Assembly (NCBI GenBank): GCA_944548615.1
Contig: OX155961.1
Span: forward strand, 29,866,770-29,930,769
Reading direction: 5' to 3'
DNA: 64,000 nucleotides
Source of the DNA: Micropterix aruncella
Lineage: Eukaryota > Arthropoda > Insecta > Lepidoptera > Micropterigidae
Position 1 is the stretch's first letter; the number at the start of each line of letters is the position of its first letter. Position numbers and translations under genes: made by a program. This document shows positions 1 to 11,735 of the stretch, piece after piece. The notes beneath the pieces were generated by a model, which was not told the origin of the DNA, made no database searches, and saw only the letters and a list, made by a program, of their open reading frames with translations.

Positions 1-99
1 TGGACAGTACAGCAACATGTAAGCAGAGAAATTAAATGCATGGCTGCCACGTTGAAACAATGAATACAGCTCCATAGATTTGAATCTGTAAGAAAATCA

Positions 100-607
100 C
101 ATTATTCGGCTCATTAATTACCAGCAACAACAACATCAGCGAAGAGCAACAAGCGGGCCATATTACTTTAACAGGCTACCGGAAAGTTTAAAAAAATTCA
201 AGTGGAAAGCTTATTCAAAAAGTTACTTAAAGAATTCTTATTAGACAAAGCTTTTTACTCGATTGATGAGTTTGTTAATTTTAAATAATTTTTCAAATTT
301 TTTGGCCATTTTTTTGACAATTTTAGGTGGCATTTTTTAATTATTCTGACTTTTCTGATTCTAATTTCTTGATTATTTTTATCGATTATTTTAATTTGTT
401 GTTTTAGTAAATAAATCTTAAAAATGATTTTGATGCCCTAAAAGCAATAATGAAGTAACTGTATGTACGTGGTGATAAATTTAAATATTGTAAAAACGGA
501 CTAATAGACTGTAATTTAAATGTACCTAAATATTAAGTTTCTACAATCTGTTAAGATTTTTTTTGGAAATAAATTGAAAATTGAAAAATTGAAATTGAAA
601 AATTGAA
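100..607 (+). pseudogene. LINE reverse transcriptase C-terminus and 3' UTR (relic)
   Basis: Translation near 165-283 gives YFNRLPESLKKF, then after a frameshift LKEFLLDKAFYSIDEFVNF and a stop. This is the usual end of CR1/Jockey-type LINE proteins. An AT-rich 3' UTR follows to AATTGAAAAATTGAAG near 607. The upstream RT is outside the window or lost. Confidence 0.6.
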
Positions 608-739
608 GTGAAAGTACATGTAATGTCTGTAAATATGTGCTACTTTGGACTTCAGTCTCAAATAAAATCCCGTCTGCTGTCCCGGTGGCCGAAAGAAACC
701 CTCTACAATACACTTATCAGTTCTGAAATATTGACTATT

Positions 740-800
740 TTAAAGCGAATGAAAAAAAAGCGGCTGTGTCACCCCAAGACTTTCCCGGCAAGCAGACGAC
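740..800 (-). repeat. Family B terminal fragment
   Basis: The reverse complement contains GCCGGGAAAGTCTTGGGGTG and CACAGCCG followed by a T-run. The same terminal segment recurs near 4612, 19818, 24053 and 41760. Confidence 0.6.
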
Positions 801-804
801 CCCC

Positions 805-2385
805 CCCCCCTCTCTTGCCGTAACCCCCGCCTCCTTAGTTGATAGTGATTGTGTCGAGTGACTGTGTTTAGTAATTTCTATTTAAGTATTTTATTGTTCG
901 ATCTTCTCACTGTGATTTTAGTACGTTTTAATTAGTCTTAAATCTTAAATAACAGCCTTATATAAAAATAATTAAGTAAATTATGTTTTTTAAAAATAAA
1001 TCCAACGCAATCAATGACAGATAAACGTATTTACACTAAAAAGACGCATTTAAAAAATTTTACGTGAGATTAGGGGGGGGGGGGTCGAGCCAAATCTCAC
1101 GAAATCTCACAAAGGGGGAGGGGGGGGGGGTCGAAAAATCGCCAAAATCACCTCACGTAATTAATGGACGCTCCCTAACTATAAAAGCCAAAGCCCAGGA
1201 TAGGTAGAATCGGAAGAAGATTCATGACGAAACCAAGACTCACAATGAGTTGTAGCGCGAATGATGATGATTATTTACAAAACGAATATTTTCTCCTGGC
1301 GACTACCCATTCACTCGGATTCGTCGTAACAAAACCTAGCCTTACATACAAAATACACCGCCCACCAAGTGACATCAGAACCGCTCTGCTGATTGTCATT
1401 TATATGAAGAAGCATAAAATTAAATATCAACCTAATTCACAGTGCCATCGATCGAATGAGGTGTAATTGTTCTGACCATGAACACTGATTGTAATTCATA
1501 ATATATTATGACACTCATAGCGTAATGGGCTATTATTAAAATACAGCGGATTTATTGAGGGTCGATCTTGAGGGGCATAAATTTCTGGACCACCTTTTTT
1601 AACTTTATTAAGTATGTTACACATATCATGTAAAGGTTGTTATAAATAAAAACTTTTACGTAATTGATATACGGGTTGTCTAGCCAAAAAAAACATGATT
1701 ATTTGGCCGTCTATAGATTTAAGCTAAAGTTGAAATGTGATCATGAATCTTTTATATTAGTTTGATTAACATTTGAAAAATAGAATTTTTTTTTGCAAAA
1801 GTAAAAATAAGTATTTTTGAGATATTGAATTGCAAACGTTTCTACCGCTGCAGAAATGACGGTATCTGCTTGCGACGGTAATAGCGAGCGTAATTTTGAA
1901 TGAAACAAAAAAAACTAAGATATTCATTTTTACATAATGAGTAATTTGTAGATGAGCTAAAAATAAATAACTAAAAGTTATTATTTTTGTAATTTTTCAA
2001 GGATTTAAAGAAATGAAATCGATTTTCACCCCGAAATTTTGTGTTTAACTAGTAAAAAAATATATAAAAACATTTTTCACTTTTTTTTTTAGTTCTTATA
2101 CAAGACAATTTATTAATCTTTTTTTTTTTGGAACAACCGTTTTTTTATCACCGGCGCAGAACTGAAAAATATGGTTTTGAGAAAAACGCGTTTGAAGTTT
2201 TCTTTAAAGAAAAGTAGTAAGTTTTTTACACTTACAGTAATCTGAGTATATTAGATATTTTAGAGGTAAAAGATTCATGAATATATTTCAACTCGAAATA
2301 TAAATATTTAAAAAAACATGAATAACATGTGTTTTTTGGCTCCCCCCTTTTTTTTGATTTTAGCTCCATAGTATATTTTTGCAAC
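805..2385. other. AT-rich stretch without a recognisable gene; G-rich tracts at 1073-1130
   Basis: No long frame and no shared repeat of note. Two long G-runs (12 G from 1073; G5 plus G11 in 1114-1130) lie between inverted ACGTGAG and CTCACGT words at 1062 and 1151. Three other reading frames of 65-80 codons show no family resemblance. Confidence 0.5.
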
Positions 2386-2387
2386 CC

Positions 2388-3575
2388 TCTGCGCCGGCGA
2401 AACGCAAGTGGCGCTGAAACTAATATCAATGTATTCGTCTACCTATAATAACATTGATAATTAATGGTTTTTTTTTTAAATAGAAATAGAAATAGAAATA
2501 TATTTATTGTCCGAAATTGTGGTGGTACATTTATGGTGATAATGCGTAAAACTATGTCTCTCACAATTACCTGTTATTATAACAGATTGACAAATTTACT
2601 TATCTGCTAAATTTACTTAGCTGCTAATTATAATATCTTATTAAAAAATGTAATGATTTCACTGGTTTGCCTATAATATCTAAATCAAATCAATAATAAT
2701 TCGTAATGTTCATTGAATGGCCTGAAATAACATTTAAAAGAGAAATATAACATGAAAAAATCTAAACAGACCGGATAAGTAGCATTAACAGTAGAAGACA
2801 ATTAATAAAAATAATTCACCAATAATATAAAAATTAAAGAAAAAAAAATCAAAATCAAAGAAATTATCAAAAATCCGCCTATAAATACGAAATGTATATA
2901 ATCTGTAATCTTCCTAATTAAATTATTGTAAAAAGAAAATGAAAATGCATGCCCACAATCTAATATTATGAGAAATATTCGTTTACTGTGTAAAAGCTTG
3001 TATCGATAAGCCATTTTTTCATCGCTGCGGTAAACCCTTTTCCTTTTATTTCTTTTATTTCTTTGATATTTGCAGGTAGGTGGTTATAGATATGTATATG
3101 TGATATAAATGACTGATTGATTTCATAAACCCAATAATTTTACCAATGATATCAATAATGACATTTCATTATTAGTGCCGTCTATCGAATTTTTTTATAT
3201 AGTATAATTACTACGCATTGAAACCTGTTACCAAATAAAATAATAACATATTTATGTCAATGCTATGAAAATGTTAACAGCTATGATTTAAAAATTCGTT
3301 TGTTATTATATTATTATTTTATTTCGAGATATGATACCGTATAGGCGCGTTTAGAGAGTATAGGCGTCATCCAAAGAGCGTCGCCATACTGTTATACTAC
3401 GAGCGCCGCCATACTGTTATACTACGAACGCCGCCATTCTGAACCTAAGAAAATTTGATTGATTTTCGGAACTATGAGTACCATCTACACGTTACGTTTC
3501 GTAGTAAACTCGTAGCTGCCAAATCATAGTACTGAATTTAGTTATATAATGCGCTATATACTTAAAGTAAATGCT
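2388..3575 (+). repeat. Family N interspersed repeat, copy N1, split by a LINE
   Basis: Matches 52135-53055 and 58445-59075: GCCGGCGA..., GGTGGCGCTGA, TAATAACATTGATAA, then after the LINE GTGCCGTCTATCG, AGCTATGATTT and TAGTAAACTCGTAGCTGCC. It contains two ~31-bp tandem units around GCGCCGCCATACTGTTATAC at 3380-3440. The family is noncoding and unclassified. Confidence 0.7.
2470..3115 (-). pseudogene. LINE 3' end with RT C-terminus, inserted in family N
   Basis: The minus-strand frame ending near 2968 reads IYNHLPANIKEIKEI, then FTAAMKKWLIDTSFYTVNEY and a stop, typical of LINE RT C-termini. An AT-rich 3' UTR follows, ending in repeated TTTCTA at 2478-2500. Everything upstream of the last ~50 codons is missing. 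Confidence 0.65.
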
Positions 3576-4170
3576 CTTTGCCGTAGGTTATTGAGAACAA
3601 GTGCTGTTTTTGCTTTTCCTGTTCTAATAATGGCTTGCTGAAGTAAAAAAAATCTTCCTAGTAATTTAGTTTTTTTAATGCAAAATTATAAGTATAAATC
3701 AAATGAGAATCTATCTATTTTTAATGACTTAGATTCGGGCCAGATATTTTTATAATTATTTACAACAATATTTGACCTCGGATGAAGAAAATCTTGTGAT
3801 TGTATTCACTGATTAGGCTTTTGTGTTGTTATAATAATATTTCGAGCATTGTTTGATCGCATACGTGGCTTCTGCGGTGGAATTTTGCAGGATGCTGCTA
3901 CACTATGATTCTGTGTTCTATTTATATGTTTTATGACGTTGAAGCTCATTTGATTAGCTTTAAATCAATCGTCAATGTCATCTAACAAATGGTCATTTTT
4001 GACATGGCGACTTCAACACAATTAATTCGTATCGTTAGCAAGTTGATCAATATTAGACTCTGTTGCGTCGATAATCAATCAATCAAGCAGATATTGCTTA
4101 TTGTCTTAAAAACTTTTTCAGACAAATTGTGCAGACAAATTTACACGATAAATTACGTTAGGTACCATAT
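3576..4170. other. No gene seen
   Basis: AT-rich; a 72-codon frame at 3989-4207 overlaps family A and has no resemblance to a known family. Confidence 0.4.
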
Positions 4171-4600
4171 AGAGTTGTCAACTACCCGTCACCTCAGGAA
4201 GTTTTAACGATTAGTCGTTCTCTCTCCCGTGAAGTGAACGCAGAAGACTTGGACAAAACAGTCCACTGTCAAGCTGCGCCACATGCCCGTAAGATGCCAA
4301 CGCCTTAACCGCGAGATAACTAGGTGTTTTACCCAGCGGGATTACACTCACGCCCTTACTTCCAATTGCGACCAGATTACTCCGGTCTCTCGATTGGTTA
4401 CGAGTTCGAGGTCGCTTGCGCGGTCCTCTCCCTTACGAAGCGGTGAAACGGTGTATACCAAATCTATCGCGGACCACGGCATCCATTGCCCGGCTGTTCA
4501 CCCAGGATCGGGTAACCGATGGTCGTTTCGAGACCAGTCGCCTTAAGGTCCGCGACCACCCCCGCTCTATAGGAAACAGTTGCGATTGCGATAAAATCAG
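4171..4600 (-). mobile_element. Family A retroposon, copy A1 (5'-truncated)
   Basis: Strand is given in the inferred sense direction, whose 3' end is the ACGGG-TTCG-CCCGT stem and GTCAACAACTCT-type tail. A1 keeps that end (4171) but the stem is damaged. It stops near 4600 after the sequence AGCGGGGG/CCCCCGCT, so the sense 5' third is missing. A family B tail follows directly. Short plus-strand open frames here are the recurring antisense frame of the family. Confidence 0.85.
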
Positions 4601-4652
4601 TTTTTAGCTACTTGCCGGGAAAGTCTTGGGGTGGCGCAACCGATTTTTTTAC

Positions 4653-4802
4653 TATGTTGTTCGGAATGTTCAAAGAGTTCAACAATTGAACCCTGACCAG
4701 ATTTTAGAAAACGACCTCAACTCAACGACGTCCCAGGAAGCAGTCGATGAATGGGAGGAATACGTTGAGTCAGAAAGGAAAATAAACTTTAATTTTCTCT
4801 AG
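4653..4802 (+). pseudogene. Possible coding remnant, acidic C-terminus, unidentified
   Basis: A frame without an ATG runs from about 4653 to the TAG at 4800-4802 and encodes an acidic, polar tail including NPDQILENDL and EAVDEWEEYVESE. The composition looks protein-like in a region that is otherwise AT-rich repeat. It could be the last exon or end of a transposase or gag-like protein. No family is assigned. Confidence 0.3.
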
Positions 4803-5336
4803 TGAGTTGTTAAAAATACTTATTAGTTTAACAAGTGCAAGGGTACTTAGTTTTCTTTCACGCCAGGGCCATCAGCGTTTGAGCATTGAGAGCGTTTGGC
4901 TATTCGGGGGGTACCACTGCAATGTCTAGAGCTTCGACAATTTCAATAGATTCCTTAACTTCTGGGATGCCATTACCATCATTTGATGATTTTTCTGTTG
5001 TGACAATTTGCGGCGTGCGATTTCCTTATTTATACAATTATCGGTTCTACTTCTCCCTCCACTGCAGTAAAAGTAGCCTGCCATTGAACACCCCCTACAA
5101 ACAAATTTTCGAAAGTTGAAAACATGCCGTCGTAAGTCGAAAACATTCGGTGGTTTTTATAAGTGTTATTTTGTTATAACCTCACAAGAATTGTATTTAG
5201 GAATGTGTAATATTTTTCGAGGTTTACGTATAAATAAATAATAAATTAAAAATAAAAGCCCAATAAGTCAAAAACAATTTTTGATTCATATTTGGGAGAA
5301 AACAATCGATTGTTTGGTAAAATTAGCTACAAATAA
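4803..5336. other. No gene seen
   Basis: Contains a 77-codon frame at 4886-5119 without recognisable features, and AT-rich sequence up to the small Helitron. Confidence 0.4.
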
Positions 5337-5678
5337 TCTATGCATATATAAAAATAAATGTTTGTCTGTATATCCGCTATGGACTACTAAACCGCTCGAC
5401 TGATTTTGATGAATTTTTTTAGGGAAACTTTAGATTAGTTTGAAAATGGTTCCTGTGAAGTTTAGTGCCGATCGGACCAAAGGAAAATTTTTAGTGTCCA
5501 CATTCTTTTTTTTTTAAAGCGGCGAATTTGAATTTAGAATGCGACCGCGAAGACAGGAGTGAGTTCTTCTTTCTTTTATAGTCGAAATACTCTAAGTAGT
5601 CGAATGAATTTTTAAGCGGCGAATTCAAATTTCGAATGCGATCGATTTGGCGTAGCAACGCGCGCAGGGTACAGCTAG
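5337..5678 (+). mobile_element. Short nonautonomous Helitron (342 bp)
   Basis: It starts TCTATGCATA directly after a host A and ends GTACAGCTAG directly before a host T. A GCGT-AGCA-ACGC hairpin lies upstream of CTAG. These are the hallmarks of Helitron ends (5' TC, 3' hairpin and CTRR, insertion between A and T, no target duplication). Confidence 0.75.
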
Positions 5679-5699
5679 TATATTATATAAATATATAAT

Positions 5700-6350
5700 A
5701 GACATGACTAACATTATAAATATTTAAGTAACAAGAGATAAAACATAAAAATTAAGATATTGTTAGTATTTATATACAAAATCGGCCAACAAATACAAAG
5801 GCGCGGCGTCGTTTTTACGCGCGAAATTGCGTTTCGAAGGGTTAAAAATATCTTCAATTTTAGTTTGTGGTAGTTCATTAGCGGCTTCACTACAGTGTTA
5901 ACTATGTCGTAGCAAAGCTTCAAGCCTATATTGACATTTAACATTTGGTTGATAGGGAAACTATCTCTACCTACTTCTTTTAGGAAGTGCACAATTGATC
6001 CAATTTAAATTTGTATATATTTTTTTTAATTTCTTTACTTTCTCTCACTTTATTAGATTAAATTTGTTTGGGTACTATTGCATTGTATACTTTAAATGTA
6101 TAATTTTATATGTTTTTGTTAAAAGTAATGGATTTGGAATGAATATTAGATAGTAATATATTAAGATTGTGCTAAATTTATGTGTAAATGTAATATCCTC
6201 TGGAAAGGCTAGCCCTGGAACGGGTATATCCCAGTTGGGCGGCGCTGAGCAACATTAGAAACGAATAGTTCACTCAGTTAATGTTTCGCCGTTGGTTATT
6301 GTTTATATAATGTAGCAATGAAAATAGTTTCCGATAGTGGCGCTTAAATT
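5700..6350. other. AT-rich stretch with a family S fragment near 6195-6245
   Basis: The segment CTAGCCCTGGAACGGGTATA followed by TCCCAGTTGGGCGGCG resembles the GGGCTACTCCCAGTGGGGCG block at 40815-40840 and GTGGGGTGATG at 10715. A 92-codon minus-strand frame (5714-5992) was not recognised. Confidence 0.4.
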
Positions 6351-6537
6351 AAATAAAGAGGTCTTTGAACTGTAGAAGGGCGTCGTAACGTTCAAGCCAG
6401 AGAATATCGTTGAGGTTATGTAATTTAGATCTTTTTTCTTTAGTATGGTCTTCTAGAATATGTTACGATTAAATAAAATAAAGAGGTCTTTGAACTGTGG
6501 AAGGGCGTCCTAACGTTCAAGACAGTGAATGTCGTTT
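6351..6537 (+). repeat. Local direct duplication, ~65-bp core, period ~123 bp
   Basis: AAATAAAGAGGTCTTTGAAC...GGGCGTCSTAACGTTCAAG...GTTATG occurs at about 6351-6415 and 6474-6540. A third partial match (AGTATGGTCTTCTAGAATAT) sits at 6445 and 6805. Confidence 0.75.
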
Positions 6538-6539
6538 AG

Positions 6540-6785
6540 GTTATGATTTATACACGACTGCCCAACAAAAAAGGAGTGTAATGTGTTCAGGGTTCATCTA
6601 TGTATATTTTCCGTTTTTTTATTCCACCATAACTTCTAAACGCTCGAACGGATTTAAAAGAATGTGGTATTGTTAGAATTGTTATGTCATCATGAGTGCC
6701 ATAGGGTACCAAATGTCAATAAATTACCATGATTATAATATGTGTTAACGTCAAATGATAGGTGTGATGGAGTACATTCGGAAAT
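6540..6785 (+). repeat. Family E repeat
   Basis: Shares ACTGCCCAACAAAA, TCATCTATGTATATTTTCCG, CACCATAACTTCTAAACGC and GTGCCATAGGGTACC with 11440-11730 and, inverted, with 28480-28560, 29400-29530, 31405-31575 and 61075-61515. Noncoding; possibly a LINE or DNA-element end. Confidence 0.7.
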
Positions 6786-6879
6786 TAAACCTTTTTTTGT
6801 TCAGTATGGTCTTCTAGAATATGTTGCAATGTATAAAGGTTTAAAAACTAATTTACGTCAATTTTGTAGCACTCGACGT

Positions 6880-6955
6880 TTCGGTGATGTTGAGACCGCC
6901 GTTGTCCAGGGTAGTCGATCCAAGTCTACCTTGGACAATGGCGGTCCAGGGTAGA
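6880..6955 (-). repeat. Family Q fragment
   Basis: CGACGTTTCGGTGATGTTG followed by CCGCCGTTGTCCAGGGTAG is the reverse complement of 22265-22330 and resembles 56530-56585. Confidence 0.65.
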
Positions 6956-7019
6956 CTCGACTATAATATCAAACAACTGTGATAGTATTCGATGTCATAT
7001 GTTGCAATGATCATATTGA

Positions 7020-7650
7020 TAGACTGAGGGCCCCTCTTAGAGGCGGGGGCCCGGGTCGGACCGCCTCTGATCCTTCTGCACAGCCGGCTGTTCCCTGCCG
7101 CCCCCGAATCGCGTGACATCGCAGCCCCATTCGCGGAAAGGTTGCACTGAGAATGTTAGGTGAGGCCTCAAATCCGCCGCGCGCGCGGTCCTTGATTGTG
7201 CCGTGATAACGCAATCGCATGCGAGCGTCACCTCTTCGACGGCGGCGTAGTCTCGGTCGCGCCGGATTCCGTCGCGTGACGGCCGATACTCCGTCACCCA
7301 GTCCGATTCACTCAGTCGGTCGTGGAGTTTTGAATCGGCCGCGCGCGCGCTACGCGCCCGCCACCCGCACCGGCGTCCGCCGCCATACGCGCGCTCCCGT
7401 TTTCCCGCTATTTCGGAAAACTCGGTTTATATTTAAAATCCGTGCTATTGCTATAATTAAACCGGTCGTGTGATTTTATAGTATTGAAAGTGTCCACGGC
7501 GTATGACATGGATGCGGCGCTCCTCACATCAAGGTCTGTAACGTTACCGCTTATATTACGTTACAATTTTAACTACACTACGGTTGCGACCGGCGCCAAT
7601 GTTTACATAGATCTTAAGAGGATAGACGCTGAAATCGGTATTTATTAGAT
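7020..7650 (+). promoter_or_regulatory. CpG-rich block, candidate host promoter and first exon
   Basis: The only long GC- and CpG-dense non-repeat segment in the left half, with many CG dinucleotides between 7020 and 7400. An arthropod-type initiator TCAGT lies at 7312-7316 without a TATA box. A short open frame begins at ATG 7508 and runs to TAG at 7646-7648 (46 codons, starting MDAALLTSRSV). GC content falls to background after 7650. It could be a TATA-less promoter with 5' exon of a gene whose other exons are not recognised, or a GC-rich repeat without a second copy here. The minus-strand frames at 7011-7297 are probably composition artefacts. Confidence 0.35.
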
Positions 7651-7685
7651 ATTGCTAACAGTTCTACATTTTTGATTTTTTACTT

Positions 7686-7830
7686 CTCCCGACTATATTC
7701 ACCACACTCTTTTGTCGGACTCAATAAATAAGATAGATATATGCATTTATAAAAGTGGCAAACACCTACATTTCGGTAGGTTGTTATTTTTTTTTAAACA
7801 ACTCATAAAGACATATTTGCTAGTATGTTT
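7686..7830 (+). repeat. Family L end (copy L1)
   Basis: CCCGACTATATTCACCACAC, CTCAATAAATAAG and GGCAAACACCTACATTTYGGTA match the 8345 and 9430 copies. The opposite end was not found; the following ~500 bp are AT-rich and contain a 90-codon frame (7951-8223, minus) not recognised. Confidence 0.6.
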
Positions 7831-8339
7831 GGTTAGTTTTTTTTAAAACCATCATAAAAAGTAATTTAAAATTTTAAAAAGAAATATATTTAAAAATCCG
7901 ACGCGATTTTTTTCAGATTTAGCATTAAAATGATCGAATTTAGTAGTCTTTTACTTTTTAAAAAAAAAAATATGCGAGGTAGCAATACCTAACCTAGTAA
8001 GGTTAGGTTTTATTTTTTTGTATGTAAATTTAATTTTAAAATATGCCGGGCAATGAATTGCAGCCATATATTGCAGCGAAAATGTGGCCCGTTTAGGAGC
8101 ACCATTAAGTTGCGACCATAACAGAACATTTTGACAACAAGGCATGCACAATTTCTGTTCAAAATTGCTACTGATAATTTTAAGGTATTTAAAAAAAATC
8201 TTTTTGCTGTAATTTATTGGCATACTGATTCGTTACTACTATTTTAAATGCATTTTCTATCACATTTAAATAAAATCAGTTATTTTGTTTTTTTTTTTGT
8301 ATTATTCTAATATTGGTACTTTTTTACATTGTCGATGCT

Positions 8340-8842
8340 TTAACGTCCGACTATATTCATCACGCTGATTCCGGAACTGCAATAATCTTTATTCGGCCTC
8401 AATAAATAAGCGAGATATAGGCATTTAAAAAGGCGTCAAATGCCTACATTTTGCTATGTTAGTTAGTTTTAAAAAAAAACAATTCATAAACAGCTACATA
8501 TATGGCGAAAGAGTAAGTAAGTTTTCTTTAACTATCCTCAAAAATAACATTTTTTCCAATAGATTTGATCATTGTTAAGCTAAATGCGACAGAAAAAAGC
8601 CTCGGACACGCAATATTTCGAGACAAACAAAAATCAAATTTACGTACAAAAAAAACATACTTAGTTTTTACGATGGTGTTTTAAAAAAAAACTAATTTAA
8701 TCTACCTCCATATAGGTGTTTAGGTATTATTTAAAAAAAATACCTACAAGATAATGCCTATATCTTGCTTATTTATTGATGCCGAATAAAGATTATTGCA
8801 GATTCGGAACCAGCGTGGTGAATATAGTCTGGGGACGTTAAA
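8340..8842. mobile_element. Family L element with ~85-bp terminal inverted repeats (copy L2)
   Basis: The left end TTTAACGTCCGACTATATTC and the inverted right end (reverse complement TTTAACGTCCCCAGACTAT) match over ~85 bp, including CTTTATTCGGC and AGATATAGGCATT. The interior is ~330 bp, AT-rich and noncoding. TTAA at both outer ends could be the target duplication. A nonautonomous DNA transposon is the simplest reading. Confidence 0.75.
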
Positions 8843-9233
8843 CAATCAGAAATAAAGAACAGGTTCCTATAATGCAATAATACCAATAGTTTTAATAATA
8901 ATACTTTTTAATTAATCGCCAGTTAAACGAAAAGCAATACATTATTAGGACCTTCCACTTTCCAATTTGCTTCGAAATAAATGTTCAATATTACAAAATA
9001 TCTAAGTTTTCAATTCAAAGCACTATGGAGCACTTTCTATGTAGCACGCGGAGTACACATAGAATATTATGCTCTAAAAAATTATTATGTGAAAATATTA
9101 GTAATCATTATTGTATTTGTTAGAGTGTTGTTTGTTTACCTATTATTATAAAATAATAAATAAATAAATACAACCCATGAGCGCAGAGTAATAAAATTAT
9201 TTCGAAGTGCAAGATAAATTACGTATATTGGGA

Positions 9234-9840
9234 GTATCAAATTTCGCAACTCCGGGAATATTCAGATTCTTTAAAATCGAAAGGACTCGGTGTATACAAT
9301 TTGTTTTCCCGAGAATTTAGCGAAGAAGAGTCTGTGTTATTTATGCAGTTTAGCAATAGATAGAGAGAGAGATAGAAAAGAGTTCTGCAAAGTCAAGTCA
9401 AAATCTTTCCTACATGGACGATGTCTTATGTCCTCCCCACTATACTCATTACACTGATTCCGAATCTGTAAAACTCTATGGTTTATCTCAATAAATAAGC
9501 GAGATATAGGCTTTTAAAGATTCGTCATATGCCAGTAGGTAATGTTAGTTTTTTTAAACGATTCATAAACACCTATATGACACCTATAAACGCTATATGA
9601 CGTAAGTTTAAAAATATACGTCGAGGTTAGCTAAACTGCAAGTTTCTTCTAAGACCGAAGATTCTACCAAAAAGATTCTAAGAAATTAGTCCAAAGATCG
9701 TCCAAACCGAAGATTCTTATAAAATTAAACATTTCCCGAAATTGGCAACTCCAAGAATATTCAAATTCTTCAAAATAGAAAGGATCAATTAATTTTCCCG
9801 AGAATTTGGCAAAGAAGAAAATTCACCTTGATTAAACATG
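9234..9840 (+). repeat. Family L copy L3 between two direct repeats
   Basis: L3 (9430-9600) repeats CATTACACTGATTCCGAATC and CAATAAATAAGCGAGATATA. It is bracketed by direct repeats at 9234-9345 and 9735-9838 sharing GGAATATTCARATTCTTYAA and CCCGAGAATTT. Confidence 0.65.
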
Positions 9841-9844
9841 CCGC

Positions 9845-11438
9845 CATATATTATACACATCGTCATCATAATACAACTTTAATTATTTAAATAATATTTT
9901 AATTGTGTTGTTCCATTTTGATTCTATCCTTCATTCTTCTCTGATACAGCGTAATAATGTATGTAATTACTGTATAATTAGTGCCTGAATATATGTACAT
10001 TGTAAACATTTTTGATACCACATTATTTGCACATTATTTTACGACATCGGCCTTGCATTTTTGTGGCGTCCAAATATAATAATTAAAATTAAAAGGTTTG
10101 TACTTACATAAACGCCCTTTTTAAAAGAGATAGCGTATGTGTATAGTAAACCTCGGTTTCATCAGCTTACGAAAATCTGGTCATATTTATTTGCGGTATA
10201 ACTCATTTAGATAATCTTGATGTTATCATTTAGTGGAAAATTGTCTTTGTTGTAATTTGTATATCTATCTTGTTTTGCTACTTACTTTTATACAAATAAC
10301 TCATTAAACTAGTTCAAGAGACGTGTGTCTCATTGGCTCTCAAATTATACTAGAGAAGAATGCGAAAATATGATATATTAAAATATTTTATTTCTAACCA
10401 CAGATTATAGGATATATAGATGTAAATTATGGATATGTATACAGATATACAGATTATAATATGTTATATTTTATTATGTTATACTATTATACTATTATAT
10501 ATAAATATGCTACATTATTTTATATGTTATAACATATGATATTATATTATATTGTAATATGTTATATTATATTATTTATATTATATTATGCTAAATTATA
10601 TTACGTATTGTTTTTTTTTTTAAGACAGAAGAAGGACAGCAGGCAAGGCTACAGGCTCAGCAAATAATACCACAGAACTATATATCCATCACCCCAACAC
10701 AGGCGTATACCTAGTGGGGTGATGTAATCCTGACAAGTTAATGCCCTTTCGCGATTTTCTTCATATGTATTCTTTTAAAATGTGTTAAAAAAATGAACAC
10801 AATCTTTTTTATGTAACTATAAAAAATAGGATAAATAAATAAATAAAATAAATAAATAAATAAACTATATATTTGACGCTGAAGGTGAACAAAGTAATTT
10901 GTTTTATACTTTGTATTACATATCATATATATCACTTAAGATTACACAAAGAATAAAATAATGACAAATTAAAATACAGCGACAAATTGTTTCATCTCAA
11001 TCCCATGCAACCCGAGGCACGTCACACGACATCTAACTAGGCCTGTACCTAGATGTGCTCTTTATGACTTATTTTAGATTGAGAACTAACATGTTAAAAA
11101 TAAAGTTTATTAGTAAATATAAGTAATAAAGTTATATTATGTAGTATAATGTCTATAAAGGAGAATGCCACTCTTTGGGCCCACCCTCTAATAACAATAA
11201 ACCATATGAAAGATCTTTTTAAGAATAATAAATATAATTACTTATATGACAGCTCTTCTTAAATCGTAGTGGATTAAAAGTGATATACGGTAATAGCTGA
11301 CGATAGTGGTTGGTTTTTACGTGGTGAATCACGAGAGAGTTGCTAAGACGAAGGGCTGCAGTCGCCTTACGCGGCGGGTCTCGCATAGCCCATCAGTTGT
11401 TGTTTGGCTTTCGTTTCGTGCTTTATCACCTTTTTTTT
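9845..11438. other. AT-rich stretch, low-complexity ATATT tracts, no gene
   Basis: 10430-10610 is low-complexity TATATTATATT sequence. 10619-10735 carries a family S-like block (CCTAGTGGGGTGATG). 10830-10865 is an (AAATA)n tail. No protein resemblance. Confidence 0.5.
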
Positions 11439-11735
11439 ACAGGACTGCCCAACAAAATAGGAGTGTAATGTGTTCAAGGTTTATCTATGTATGTTTTTCG
11501 TTTCTTTATTCCACCATAACTTCTAAACCCTTAAACCGATTTAGAAGTGTGCATTATTTTTAGAATCATTATGATATCCCGAGTGTCATAGGGTACCTTA
11601 ACTGTCCAAATATCACGTAAATAGTTGTCTAAATGTCTAAATCTCCAAATGTCAATAAATTAACATAAATATATCGTGTTTAGTGTTAAATGAAAGGTCT
11701 CATTAATTACATTCCGAAAGCATAATATGTATTTA
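11439..11735 (+). repeat. Family E repeat, longest plus-strand copy
   Basis: Contains GGACTGCCCAACAAAATAGG, TCCACCATAACTTCTAAAC, GAGTGTCATAGGGTACC, then AAATGTCAATAAATTAACAT and GTGTTAAATGAAAGGTCTCA. Confidence 0.7.

Noticed and set aside
10430..10610. Regulatory AT-rich element or origin
   Set aside because: Simple TATATTATATT low-complexity DNA with no other support.
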